Assembly: GCA_014058105.1 (NCBI GenBank)
Contig: JACGCM010001655.1
Location: 1,426,001-1,490,000 of the forward strand
Source of the DNA: Kingdonia uniflora
Lineage: Eukaryota > Streptophyta > Magnoliopsida > Ranunculales > Circaeasteraceae
DNA: 64,000 bases
Direction: 5' to 3'
The position numbers were made by a program, and so were the translations under genes. Numbering within the stretch: position 1 is the stretch's first letter; each line of letters starts with the position of its first letter. Shown piece by piece: positions 1 through 11,329 of the stretch. The notes beneath the pieces are model-generated. The model was given only the letters and a program-made list of their open reading frames with translations, was not told the DNA's origin and did not search any database.

Positions 1-193
1 GAACCAAGGCAGTTGCAAAACAGCCATGAGCTGCTCATCAGGAAATATCTCTAAGATAGGAAGAAAATCTTCAGCACCCTCAGTGAGAATTCGAGATAGA
101 TGATCCGCAACCACATTCTCAACACCTTTCTTATCTCGAATTTCAATATCAAATTCTTGTAACAAAAGAATCCATCTGATTAACCGAGGCTTA
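1..193 (-). pseudogene. Athila pol fragment: end of RNase H and connection to integrase
   Basis: The minus strand reads [20 protein letters not shown] followed by a [13 protein letters not shown] block. This is the typical end of the Ty3/gypsy RNase H domain (the ADxLSR motif). It continues exactly the frame that breaks off at 7360 with [16 protein letters not shown], so the two pieces were one exon before the Harbinger insertion. The pol frame is open to the window edge and integrase would lie to the left. Confidence 0.88.
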
Positions 194-310
194 GGGGACG
201 TTTGTTTTTTTGGGTCTGAGTGGGTCTGAGTCTGAGTGGGTCTGATTACTGAGTCTGAGTGGGTCTGAGTGCACTTAGAGGTGTTCACTATCTGAGTGGC
301 TCTGAGTGGA
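194..310 (+). repeat. Left TIR and subterminal repeats of the Harbinger element
   Basis: The terminal inverted repeat starts at 194. It is followed by several copies of GGGTCTGAGTG/TCTGAGTGG between about 212 and 310. Such subterminal clusters are where PIF/Harbinger Myb-like and transposase proteins are thought to bind. The mirrored set (CACTCAGA..., ACTCAGACTCAGAC) lies at the right end. Confidence 0.85.
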
Positions 311-1205
311 TGCCTTGGAGTATTTGTTTTTTTGGCTAGTTAGATCTGACTAAAATAGACAAATACTAAAATACCCCTCGCAGTTTATAAGCAAACACCC
401 TCACCTATTCATCACCAATACCACCACCACCGCTTTGTCACCAGCGCCAACATCACATTCATACCAAACACAAATACAATAGAAAATAACCTATATATAT
501 ACCAAACACAAATACATAGAAAAATAACCTATATATATATAAAATACAAATACATGGGAAAAAACCTGTATATATAACAAACACAAATATATAGGAAAGA
601 ACCTGTATATATAACAAACACAAATATATTGGAAAACACCTTAAGCTTTGGACATAACAGATGCACATTATGCTTTGGACATAACAAATGCACCTGGAAA
701 AATAATGGACATAACAGTTATCCACTCATGCACCTTATGCTTTGGACATAACAGCACATAACAACAAAACAGATGGACATACACAAATCTATTGATGGAC
801 AACATTCTAGGCAGATGCACCTATACAGTTCTGCACATAACAACATTCTAGACAAATCAAGTAAAGAGTGGAAAAATAATGGATATAACAACATAAGATT
901 TTGTAAAAACAAAATAGCTATCCATAAACAGCAAAACATATGGACATAACAGTTCTGCAAAGGTAGTTAGGCAGCTTCTGTAGATAACAGTTTCTAGAAA
1001 TAAAATGGAATCATTATCTTAAACTTCCTTGCTTAAAATATTATCTAGTTCTCATACTCATGCAGATAACAGCTTCCACAGATAACAAATAATAGGTTTA
1101 ACCCATGCACATACGCCAACATCAACCTAAAAGGGCTTCAAGGAAACCAACACGCTGCTCTGGATCAAGCCCTAGAAACATCATTCTATAAATGTGCTCA
1201 TTGGA
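311..1205. other. Non-coding AT-rich Harbinger interior
   Basis: This stretch holds degenerate short repeats (ACCTATATATAT, CAAACACAAATA, GGACATAACAGATGCAC). The open frames across it are low-complexity Cys/Ile/Tyr/Phe strings produced by these repeats, not genes. It lies downstream of the Myb-like gene and upstream of the left TIR. Confidence 0.6.
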
Positions 1206-2166
1206 TCATCCCAAGAACTTCAAACTCTTGAAAAATAATGCATTATCTATCTCATATGAACTGACCATATCCTTTAATACCCTCAGAACTTCAGAAGAAT
1301 GATCATCACTGTTTTGAGAAGTAGAACTAGATCCTTGGGCAGTTAATGCAGATATCAGGGATTGGACCAACTCTGATGATTCCACTGGTTGAACTGCCGT
1401 AGTTGGTCTTTTCCTCTTTGATTGAGTTTGCCCACCAACTTGAGACATAGGGGTACGAGAAGTACTACCGGGAGTAGGCTCCCTTCCTGGACTGATAGGG
1501 ACATCATAAGAAGGAATGGCCTCACCTTCCCATGGATAATCAACTCCAGCATGGGGAACTTGTGTCTCGTCAACATTCGTATCATCAGGTAGAGGAACAT
1601 ATTCTGTCTGCTGGGTAGAACGTGGTACACTTGTCATACCTGAAGACCATGCAAAATCCCCAGTGACAGATAGACCCTCAAACAATTTCTCTAACAAATC
1701 TCTATGCTGAAGAGGACCGGTCTTATACTTCCTCGCCTCAGAATTCACCTGTAAACAAAAGAGTGAATAGATGTTTAATCATAAGTATTTATTGTTATAT
1801 AATAAAATTATAATGTCATTATTCACATTAACTTATCGCAATGATATTTTCCCAAACCTCATCAGGCCAATCAAAGGTGCCTGATACAGGATCATATCCA
1901 TGGCCAGTCCGGTTTATCAACCCTCTCCAAACTTGCCATTGCTTCTTCATATAATCCCATTGATTCTTCAGTTCCTTCTGTTTCAAAACATAAAAATCTT
2001 GCATGTTGTTGAGCTCTTCTTTCACTACCTTCCAAGCTATAGTATTTAGAGATGTTCCAGATACTCTATTCAAGTCTATCTGTGCCTGACATTTTAGGAT
2101 GAAGTGAAGTCTAAATTCTGGATTTTGCTTGAAAAAGCCTGTTGGTTTCTTTGATGGTATTGACAT
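1206..2166 (-). CDS. PIF/Harbinger ORF1: Myb/SANT-like DNA-binding protein, two exons
   Basis: The first exon (2166..1828, 112 aa) carries a plant Myb/SANT-like domain: LKNQWDYMKKQWQVWRGL, then GHGYDPVSGTFDWPDEVWE, the usual arrangement in plant PIF/Harbinger ORF1 proteins. A short AT-rich probable intron (about 1749..1827, ending TTTACAG) separates it from a second exon (1748..1206, about 180 aa). That exon starts NSEARKYKTGPL, continues through a Ser/Pro/Thr-rich stretch with a basic KRKRP patch (a possible nuclear localisation signal), and ends in a short hydrophobic tail. In the family this protein works with the transposase, aiding DNA binding and nuclear import. Exact splice sites were not resolved; a simple GT/AG join gave a stop. 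Confidence 0.75.
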
Positions 2167-2209
2167 AACCGCACCTTCAGAACAAATATGATGTTTTAAA
2201 CTTGATATT

Positions 2210-2640
2210 CAAACTATATATTCAAACTGGATATTCAAAAACTGGATATGCAGAAACTGTTATACTGAAATGGATATGCAGAAACTGCCTAACACATATA
2301 GAAATGCCTAACTGTTATAGAAATGGATAACTGTTACTGAATGTAGAAACTGTTATACTGAAATGTAGAAACTGTTATACTAAAGCTGTTATACTGGATA
2401 TACTGAAATGTAGAAACTGTTATACTGAAACTGTTATACTGGATATACTGAAACTGTTATACTGAAATGTAGAAACTGTTATATACTGGATATGTAGAAA
2501 CTGTTATACTGAAATGGATATGCAGAAACTGCTTAACTATTATACTGGATATGCGTAAACTGCTATAGAAATGCTTAACTGTGATAGAAATGCCTAACTA
2601 TTATAGAAATTCTAATGTAGTAATTATGACTATGGATAAC
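2210..2640 (+). repeat. Minisatellite-like array of AAACTGTTATACTGAAATG units
   Basis: About twenty short, imperfect repeats built on AAACTGTTATACTG and GGATATGCAGAAACTG run in direct orientation inside the Harbinger element. Related words (GGATAACAGTT, GCCTAACTG) recur at 640..960 and 5450..6060, so the same minisatellite has spread within the element. There is no coding potential. Confidence 0.65.
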
Positions 2641-3420
2641 AGTCCATTATGGATAACTGTCCATTATGGATAACAGCTACCTGTTATGACAATGGCAGTA
2701 CCTAGCTAATTCATGATAAAGCCAATATGACAATGGCAGTTCCATTATGGATAACATCTACCTTTATCTGACCAAAAAGCCACCATGAACCCATGATAAA
2801 ACTAGTTCAATCCTCTCTCAGTCAACCTAGCAAATTCAGTACTATTCTACTGCTACAGCAACTGCCACATTATTCTTAATATATGCAAACACCAGAAGGG
2901 CTCTATGGCATACAAAAAACAAATAGAGCAAGGAGCAAGGAACAAGGAACAAGGAACAAGGAGGATCTTACATCTATAAATATGTTATCCAGCTGCCTTT
3001 TAGATATGCAGAAAATATGAGAACAACTCTCTTACTTTCATTTCATCCTACCGAGGATTCTTCCTTTAGTAGGTTGCTTGAAAGTAATTGTTTTTGGTAA
3101 CTTTCATCAAAGCCATTTGCTTTAAACATTGAAGGCTTACCTCTTTTTCATAACCCAAGCAGTAAAGGAATCTCCAAGTATACACATTAATTATGTAAAG
3201 GTATAGGTGACAAACTCTTTCTTATTTTCAATAATATAATTGGCTTACATGTAATGAAGTTAAGAAAATTTATTCATAGCCCAAAAGATGCTCCAATTTG
3301 AATCAAGTTAAAAAAATTCATACATAACATAAGAAATTATGTTCAACAAAACAAAACTCATACAACTTTTAAAGTACACTACTTCTTTAGATTTATCTTT
3401 GCTAGGTCTTCTGTGATGAA
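2641..3420. other. Non-coding spacer inside the Harbinger element
   Basis: AT-rich spacer between the Myb-like gene and the GRF ORF. It holds GGATAACAG-type degenerate repeats and a short AACAAGG tandem near 2935..2960. I see no open frame of interest. Confidence 0.5.
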
Positions 3421-3702
3421 TTAAAGCATTTCCATTTTAGCTTGGGCCACAACCAACTCTATTTTGTACTTGATCTCCAAATCTTCAATAGTTGTGGAGG
3501 TAGTAAAGGTAGAAGTGGCAGTAGTAGCAGGAGTGAAAGTAGATGATTCACCATTTACTTCATCAAACCACTTGAAGAAACCACAACCTCTCTCTTGCTT
3601 ACTCTTTGAGAGTGGGCAACAGTAAAATCTTTTTTTACTACCAGTTGCAGAGCGCAGCTTACATGGACCATATCCATAAGGACAAGGAAAATACTCATCC
3701 AC
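3421..3702 (-). CDS. GRF-type zinc-finger protein carried by the Harbinger element
   Basis: The 93-residue frame contains CPYGYGPCKLRSATGSKKRF, then YCCPLSKSK and GCGFFKWFDE. This matches the GRF zinc finger (C-x-C, GRRFYxCP-like centre, CGFFxWxDE end), a small motif in plant and nuclease proteins thought to bind nucleic acid. A Ser/Thr-rich linker and a short helical tail follow. The frame opens with a GTG codon, so the true start is probably in an upstream exon. It sits between the transposase and the Myb-like gene on the same strand. It is either a third transposon gene or a captured host domain. Confidence 0.7.
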   Translation of the reverse strand: MDEYFPCPYGYGPCKLRSATGSKKRFYCCPLSKSKQERGCGFFKWFDEVNGESSTFTPATTATSTFTTSTTIEDLEIKYKIELVVAQAKMEML

Positions 3703-4190
3703 CCAACACTAGAACCCACAATCCATAGGTGTATTCTAAAATATGCAAATATAAAATAAATAACTACTAATAGATAATAAAATAGAAAATAGAAAATAGA
3801 ATATAGAAAATACCGCGTAAAAGCATTTGCAATATGCCTTATTTGGATTGTCAAAGCTTTGGGAAATTAATGTAACCCCATTCCTACAAATGCAGTTGTA
3901 AATCACCATTGAACTGAATATTATTTTCCACCAATAACACAAAATACCAGAAAAAGAAATGTCATTAATAAATAAATATTGTCCCAACATAGCAATATAT
4001 TACAAAACCATAGTTAAAGAGTTATTGTTTACAATAAACTAAATTACTCTACAATAGCGGCATTAGCATTGCTTAGTGCTAGTTGTGATGCAAGCATATC
4101 TTTTTGAATTATAGCTGCTGCATGCTCAACTTGCCCAAATAAGATAGCATTAGGTGGCAACTCCTCAACATGCACTTCTTCTTCATTTCC

Positions 4191-5273
4191 CTAAACCCTA
4201 ACATTATTACCCTCAAACTGTTTAAAGAGTTCACCATTTAGAGAAACCCTTCTTAGATAATTATGAATTATTATGCATGCAACCATAATGTTTCTTTGTG
4301 TGAGGAAGTTATAAGAAGGCATTGATTTGAGAATAGGAAACCTTGCCTTCAGTACACCAAAGCTTCTCTCAATTACATTTCTTAGTTTAGCATGTCCATG
4401 GTTAAACAACTCTTGTGGGTTCCTAGGCCTTTGTCCATGCCTATAATCACTCAACCAGTATCTAACACCCCTGTAAGGGGTCATAAAACCTCTTGTTTGT
4501 GCATAGGCAACATCGCATAGATAATATTGCTTTGAAACAAGGAAAGTAACATGAGGAGATATACAGAGAGTGATAAGCATAAACAAAAAGAGAATGACCA
4601 TTACCACGAGTTGGAGGCATGGGGAAGTTGAGGGCTGGCTTGTTCAGTGTCTCGGTCAAAACCCTATAATCATGGGCAACTCCTTCCCAACCAGCAACAA
4701 CATACGTAAAATACATGTCAAAATCGCATATGGCCATCACATTTTGGAAGCAAATCCCTCCACCTCTTCCTCTGTAAGGTGTTTGATCTTTTACTGGAAT
4801 ACTTGCAGGAATTAGTGTACCATCTAGTGCTCCTACAGCTTCTCTAATGACCCTTCCCTAAGTTTTTTATGATGTTTAATTGGCCTTGGTGGTTCATCAA
4901 AGTTAGTAGGAACTATCATCTCTTTTGAAAATTTCATCATTGCATCAAGACATTCATGAAAGACTTTACTGGTTATAACAGCAGAATGTTGAAATATGTT
5001 GTTTACAGCTCTATTTCTCATGTTGTGTGCAATAATGTGTAAGAATATTGCAAGCTTCTCCTCGACATCTATATGTTTACTATCCTTCAATAGCCCAGTA
5101 TCTTTGAAGTGGGCAACTAAAGATCTGAAAGAGGTTGGGTCCATCCTCATCATATTATACATTGCAGTTCTATGACCTTCTAAGAGTTCCTGTACATATG
5201 CCTTGCCAGTGAGAGCAGAAGTACATAGTCTTTGGCGGACCCTACTATTTCGTTTGACTATCTCGTTGTACAA
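4191..5273 (-). pseudogene. PIF/Harbinger DDE transposase (nuclease), frameshifted
   Basis: The minus strand encodes an N-terminal region (5273..4833: RMDPTSFRSLVAHFKDTGLL, EEKLAIFLHIIAHN) and then, after a one-base frame change near 4853, GALDGTLIP with the first catalytic Asp. GWEGVAHDYRVL (second Asp) follows, and NVIERSFGVLKARFPIL supplies the catalytic Glu. These are the DDE motifs of plant Harbinger transposases. A break near 4530..4608 (GT...AG-like) may be the small intron common in this family. No ATG is obvious upstream of 5273, so the start may lie in another exon. Probably not functional as it stands. Confidence 0.88.
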
Positions 5274-6586
5274 AATAATAATAGCAAGAATACATAATAC
5301 CTATTGAACCCGATTCATTGTCCCAAACAATAAATAATCAAGAAAATAATATCAAATAATCAATTAAATAGTATCAAATAATCAACAAAATAGTATCAAA
5401 TAACAAGCAACTACTAATGCACTATCTATTAACAAATGCACTTCTATATACAAATAGGCTTACAGATGGATACAAAGTATAACAGATGCACTGATATATA
5501 CAAAAACATAAATGGATGCACTTCTAAATACAAACAGGCTTACAAATGGATAACAGTTAGGCAGTTAGGCTTACAAATGGATGCACTTCTAACAAGCCAT
5601 ACAAACTGGATATACAAGCTGGATATACAAACATTTAGGATATAATCTAATAGCAGGCATACAAACTGGGTATACAAATTGTATAAACTGTATAAACTAC
5701 CTATGTATAATCTAATAACAGGCCATAATAACAGTTAGTCAGTTAAAAGATGGATATACAAATTGTTATAAACTGCCTATGGATATAATCTAATAACAGG
5801 CCATCAATAAGCTGTAAAAACAGGCTATGAGTATTTGCAAAAACTGTTATAAACTGCCTATGCATAAATTGCAGATGGATAGTTTTAATCCATAACAGTT
5901 AACACTAAAGTTGATACTATTTATTTTTGTGATGCACTTCTAACAGTTAATAGATGGATAGTTTTAAACAGTTAATAGAACTCAAATATCAAATATATAG
6001 CATACACACATACCAAGTAGCACAACAGGTATCCATAACAGTTAGCAGTTAACAGATAATAGATGTACTATATATCATTCTTAGTTCTTTCTTACCATGA
6101 TACTGTAAATAGACTTTGATATATATATCAACACTAGCTTGGGTGACTAATCAGGTGAAAATCTCTTTCTTCCTATCTTAAAGATTTGGATTTCAGATTC
6201 AAAATACTTGGATTGTTGAAAAATCCATGACATATTAAGATACAGTATCTATGAATTTGATGTACAGGCCTTTTGAAACAAATAAAAAATGTAATGCACA
6301 CTAAGATTATTTCTTTCAATCCATAACAGTTAACACTAGAGTGTGATGCACTTGAGTTTTGCATAGGGATAGTTTTAAACAGTTAACACTTGAATGTGAT
6401 GCACTTGAGTTCTGCACACTAAGATTTCTTTCAATCCATAACAGTTAACACTAGAGTTGATACTGTCCATGAATGTGATGCACTTCTAATAGTTAATAGA
6501 TGGATAGTGTCAAGCAGTTAATAGAACTCTACATAAGATTTGCTTAGCTGAAATGCAAATGTCAAATATATAGTATACACACATAC
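5274..6586. other. Non-coding Harbinger interior with degenerate repeats
   Basis: The region repeats words such as TAACAGTTAATAGATGGATAG and CAGTTAACACTAGAGT several times (5880..6500) and the ACAAACTGGATATACA type at 5590..5800. Open frames here are repeat-derived. It would be the 5' flank or intronic sequence of the transposase gene. Confidence 0.5.
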
Positions 6587-6671
6587 CAAGTAACACAGCA
6601 GGTATTTTATAATCTAGTTCAGGGATCACAGTTTTTATCTTTGGAGGAGCACTTTTCTTCCCAAACTGAAA
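6587..6671 (-). pseudogene. Candidate captured or upstream exon inside the Harbinger element
   Basis: The 85-bp block is bounded on the minus strand by ...TTTGGCAG at its start and GGTATGTG at its end, both good plant splice signals. It reads FQFGKKSAPPKIKTVIPELDYKIPAVLLG, a sequence with no repeats and unlike transposase. A second possible exon (about 6310..6172) follows further downstream. It may be a 5' exon of an element gene or a fragment of a host gene carried by the transposon. I do not recognise the parent gene. Confidence 0.35.
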
Positions 6672-7154
6672 CTGCCAAACAAGAAAAAACATATACAAAC
6701 TTAGTTGAAATAAAGAAAAGGAAACTAGAATATAAAGCTTGTGACAGATTCAAACTCTGTACTAGCTCATCTCTTGGTACTTGCTACATAACATTTCAAT
6801 GGTAATGTAAATCACAAATCAAATCTAAGAAAATAGTTTTTGTACCTCTCGATTTCTTTCCAACTGCAGTTTTCCTATCAAATTGCAATTTCTTTCCAAC
6901 TGCAATTGTAGTTTTTTTTCCAATTGCAGTTCTTGAGAGAGAGAGAGTGGTCGAGGAGTGGAGGAGCTGGGAGGAGCCCGAGGAGCAGGGAGGGCTTGAG
7001 GAGTTACTGGTTCTAGAGAGAGAGAGTGTGATCGAGGAGTGGAGATGATCAAGCAGGGAGGGCTTGAGAAGTGATTTTTTATTTTATAATTTTGATTTGC
7101 TTTGAGGGCAATTTTTGTACTTTTGATTTGTTTTGAGGGCAATTTAGGCATAAA

Positions 7155-7356
7155 TTTTACACTCAGACTCAGATAGTCCACTCAGCTGGCTTATTGGATC
7201 TGAGTGGAGAGAGCCTCAGTCAGATGTTTTATCTAAATCTGAGTGCAGTCAGTCGAAAAAATAAATGCCACTAAGTGACTTCACTCAGACCCAAATCACT
7301 GACTAGACTCAGACTCAGACCTCTGAGTGCAGTCAGTCAAAAAAACAAACACCACC
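7155..7356 (-). repeat. Right TIR and subterminal repeats of the Harbinger element
   Basis: From about 7155 the sequence alternates ACTCAGACTCAGA, TCTGAGTGCAGTCAG and CCCAAATCACTGAC words and ends in CAAAAAAACAAACACCACC before the TTA duplication. It mirrors the left end in inverted orientation. The (GA)n stretches at 6930..7030 just inside may be part of the transposon 5' leader; the Pro/Ser-rich frame across them is low complexity. Confidence 0.85.
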
Positions 7357-7359
7357 TTA

Positions 7360-8534
7360 GCGTCTTTTTTAGATCGTAAATACTTTAAGGCCGCATGGTC
7401 GGTGTAAATAATGATTTTGGATCCAACAAGATATGATCAAAATTTCTCCAATACAAACAAAATGGCTAATAACTCCTTCTCCGTGGTGGAGTAATTTAAT
7501 TGTGCGTCATTAAGCGTGCGACTAGCATAGTAAATAACATGAGGCTTATTATCTACTATTTGCCCTAAAACTGCTCCAACAGCATAATATAAAGCGTCAC
7601 ACATGAGCTCAAAGGGAAGTTCCCAATTGGGAGGTTGGATGATAGGGGCTGAAGTTAATAAAAGTTTGAGCTTCTCAAAATCTCTTGAACATGCGTCATC
7701 AAAGTTGAAATCAGTGTCCTTAGCAGGTAAATTGCACAAGGGCTGGGAAATTTTACTAAAATCTTTGATGAACTGGCGATAAAACCCAGCATGCCCCAAA
7801 AATGATCGAATGGCCTTAACCGTCCGAGGTGGAGGGAAAGAAGAAATAATGTTGATCTTGGCCTTATCGACTTCAATCCCTTTGTTGGAGATAATATGTC
7901 CAAGAACTATCACTTGTGTCACCATGAAATAATATTTTTCCCTGTTTAACACCAAATTGGTTTATGTACATCATTCTAGCACGGGCTCTAAATGGTGTAA
8001 ACATTCGTCAAAAGACGATTCATACATATAAAAGTCATCCATAAAGATTTCAAGAAATTTATCAAGCATATTAGAAAATATGTTCATCATACAACGCTGG
8101 AATGTAGCGGGTGCATTGCACAACCCAAATGGCATACGTCGATAAGCATATGTCCCGTAGGGACACGTGAAAGTTGTCTTCTCCTGATCTTCTGGGGAAA
8201 TGGAGATTTGATTGTATCTAGAATAACCGTCAAGAAAATAGTAATATCTTTTTCCGGCTAAGCGTTCAAGCATTTGATCAATGAAAGGAAGTAGAAAATA
8301 ATCTTTCCTCGTGACCGTGTTTAATTTCCTGTAGTCGATACATACACGCCACCCGGTGGTCATACGGGTGGGGATTAGGTCATTATATTCATTCTCAACT
8401 ACAGTAATCCCTGATTTCTTAGGTACAACCTGAACAGGACTGACCCACTTAATATCCAAAATGGGGTATATGATACCCGAGTCTAAAAGTTTGAGAACTT
8501 CCTTCTTCACCACCTCCATCATGGTGGGATTCAA
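7360..8534 (-). pseudogene. Athila pol: reverse transcriptase and RNase H
   Basis: The reverse transcriptase (8534..7971) shows WVSPVQVVPKKSG, GWRVCIDYRKLN, YYYFLDGYSRYNQI, FGLCNAPATFQRCM and the catalytic FMDD. It continues in the same frame into the thumb and RNase H (7955..7360: [44 protein letters not shown]). Two stop codons lie in frame between 7956 and 7971, both explicable as C-to-T or G-to-A changes. The domain is broken at 7360 by the Harbinger insertion and resumes at 193. Confidence 0.9.
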
Positions 8535-8540
8535 CCGCCG

Positions 8541-9451
8541 CTACATCTCGCGAGAATTTTTAGCACCTTCCTCGAGATTGATACGATGCATGCAAACGGC
8601 CGGGTTAATCCCCTTCAAGTCTGCTATAGACCACCCTAGGGCTGATTTGTATCTTCCAAGAACACCCATCAATCTACTTTCCTAGTCAACATTGAGGCTG
8701 GAAGCTATGATCACAGGCAGAGTGTTAAAATTACCTAAGAAAGCATACTTCAAAGTCTTAGGTAATGGCTTGAGGTCTAACTTAGGTGCATTAATAATGG
8801 ATGGAATAGGCAAAGTAGTGGACGAATCCAGAGGTTCAACATGAGGTCTCCATTTGGACTTGGTAAAAATAGGTGTTGAGTCAAGTAGAGCATTAAGCTC
8901 TTCAACAATCAGATTTTCATCGAAGTCTTCACCAAAGTTCACAATACATGATTCTAAGGGGTCTTCAGAAAATAATTTAGGGAACGAGTTGTAAAATAGG
9001 GAGTCAATCATATTCAGCTCAGCCATATCATCATAATGAGGTACTTGAGTATTATTGTTAAAAATATTAAGCTTGACATGTCTCCCATTGATAGTTGTAA
9101 GACCCCATTAAAGCAATTAATAATGGCATGAGCAGTCGCAAGGAAAGGGAGACCCAATATGACGGGGATCTCACAGCTAGGATTTTTTACATCTTCAGTG
9201 TCCAAAACAACAAAATCCACAAGAAAAATGAGGGTATCAACCTTGATAAGAATATCCTCAAGGATACCACGTGGGTATCGTATTGACTTGTCAGCCAATT
9301 GAAGTATCATTCGAGTAGGTTCGAGTTCTCAAAGTCCAAATTCTTGATAGACCGAGTAAGGTAGGACATTCATACTAGCACCTAAGTCAAGTAACGCCCT
9401 ATCCACTTTGTGATCTCCAATTTTACAAGTGATGGTTGGGCTTCAAGGATC
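8541..9451 (-). pseudogene. Athila protease and linker to RT
   Basis: Around 9440..9330 the minus strand encodes RALLDLGASMNVLPYSV, the aspartic protease active-site region (D-L-G-A-S in place of D-T/S-G). It is followed by SIRYPRGILEDILIKVD, then VILGLPFLATAHAIIN (9310..9090), which is the flap and second half of the domain. The linker 9026..8682 (acidic, then KPLPKTLKYAFLG) is the usual Athila stretch before RT. Frameshifts separate the three blocks. Confidence 0.8.
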
Positions 9452-11329
9452 TCAAAGCTTAGGCGGGGTTAATGTCTCAGTCAAGAAGACTTTCTTGTGC
9501 ACATTAATTTTCCTTTTCCTAGTGCACGCATCCTTAAGGAATTTGGCATATCCAGGGATAAGTATGATGGCATCGAGTACTGGAATATTTATATGAACTT
9601 CCTTAAATGTATCCAATATCTCGTCAAATTGAATTCCTTTATTAGCCGGAAGAAGGTGTTGTGGATAAGGCACCTTTGGCTCAATATGTGCCTTTTGTAC
9701 AAAAATAGATGAGGTAGGAACCTCCTTAGATTTTTTAGATGGTGCACTCGTACTGACCTCATCCTCAATAGAAATGGGTACTGGCTCAACCCTAGGCATT
9801 TCAACTTGGTTATCAATTTGTCTACCACTTTGAAGAGTTGTAATGACATTAACCTACTTTGGGATTGAGCTAGAATCAAATCCCGGTGGTCCTTTCGGAT
9901 TAGATATAAGTTGGCTAGGTAGGGTACCTGGTGGTCTCTCATGCAATGCATTTGCCAATTGTCCTATCTGAGTCTCAGGATTAAAGATAGATTGGGATGT
10001 TAAATTCTGATTCACCAAAGTCTGTTGTTGAAATTGTATCATTTGTTGCTAAAATTGCAACGCTTGTTTTTGGCTTTCCATTGATTGTTGCATAAAGAGA
10101 GCAAGAGTATCTTCCAAAAATGGTTTGGGTGGAACGGGTGAGAACTGTTTGGATGACTGAAAGGATTACTGAGATGCCTGAGGGTAAGATTGAAAAAGGG
10201 GAATTTTAGGAAAATTATGACCTGAGGTTGGTGGCTCTTCGAAACCTGAACTGGTTTGGTTGCTCTTCTACAAAAAATTTGGGTGGTTCTGCCAAGTTGG
10301 CTTGTAAGAGTCAAAGGGCATCTTATAGGTATTATTCAAAGAATTCACTTGCTCTTGATTGTCATTCATTTCATTGAGCATGAGGCACATTTGAGTCACA
10401 TGGGTTACATCATAACAAATGGTACAACCTTGTTGCTGAACCTGGTTCACACTACCCTTAGATTAATTCCTAGCCATAGGCTCGATTTTCTGGCTAAGAG
10501 TATCTAATTTGTCTTTGATGGTCGTTCCCTCACTCACTTCGTATAAGCCACCTTTCTTGGTTGTACGAATACTTCTATATGGATCAAAATCCCACTGCTG
10601 AGAGTTCTCAGCCAATGTCTCAAACTCCTCATAAGCTCTATCAGGTTTAACGTCCTGGAATTTGCCACTATGCATGGATTCTATCCTATAACGATTCTCA
10701 GAAGTTATTCCACGATAGAAGATCTGGGCTTGATGTTGCTTCTCAAAACCATGATGGGGATATTGTGAAAGAAGACCTTTATATCTTTCTCATGCCTCAT
10801 AAAACGCTTCACTATCATTTGGAACAAATTCAACAACTGCATTTTTAAGAGCGAGGATTTTTCCCATAGAAAACCATTTGGTTTTGAACTTGGTCTCCAT
10901 TTGATCCCATGAATTGATAGATGTTGGTGCCAATGAATCAAGCCAATGACTCGCCTTGTCTTTTAGGGAGAATGGGAATAAACGAAGGAAGACAAAATCC
11001 TCAGTAAAATGTTAGTATTTGGAGAGCATACAGATTTTCTAAAACTCGTAGACATGCTTATAAGGGATCTCAGAATCAAACCCACGAAAAGTAGGTAATA
11101 TTTGGATCACACTAGGCTTGATTTCATAATGGTTTGTCGTGACAACTGGTAACACAATACACTGAGACATATCACTCACCACTGGGGTCCAATAGTCCCT
11201 AAGAGATTTGGCGGCAGCCATGATTGGGGGTTCAACTTCTAGCTCGACAATAAGTACAATTGGGTCAACTCTAGATGAATTACTCTCTTCCAAAATTGGA
11301 AAAACTTGAGATGGATTACTTTCCTCCAA
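9452..11329 (-). pseudogene. Athila gag, frameshifted
   Basis: The N-terminal part (11329..11039) reads AAAKSLRDYWTPVVSDMSQC and YEIKPSVIQILPTFRGF, the standard Athila gag opening. The middle (10941..10463) holds the capsid-like helical region. A CX2CX4HX4C zinc knuckle (CTICYDVTHVTQMC) lies at about 10426..10385. The tail (10314..9452) is Gln/Pro/Ser-rich. At least five frameshifts or stops divide it. gag would package element RNA. Confidence 0.83.

Larger units (their letters stand above)
194..7356 (-). mobile_element. PIF/Harbinger DNA transposon, 7.16 kb, with TTA target-site duplication
   Basis: The element is bounded by TTA at 191..193 and TTA at 7357..7359. The left end begins GGGGACGTTTGTTTTTTT; the reverse complement of the right end begins GGTGGTGTTTGTTTTTTT, an imperfect terminal inverted repeat of about 18 bp. 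Clustered GGTCTGAGTG-type subterminal repeats follow at both ends. Inside, on the minus strand, are a Harbinger DDE transposase (5273..4191) and a Myb/SANT-like protein (2166..1206), the two genes of autonomous PIF/Harbinger elements, plus a GRF zinc-finger ORF. The 3-bp TTA target is the family hallmark. It interrupts the Athila RNase H frame, so it is younger than that element. Confidence 0.94.

Noticed and set aside
6825..7181. 118-codon minus-strand frame near the right Harbinger end
   Set aside because: Built on (GA)n/(CT)n and CTGCAGTT-like repeats next to the TIR; more likely untranslated leader than protein.
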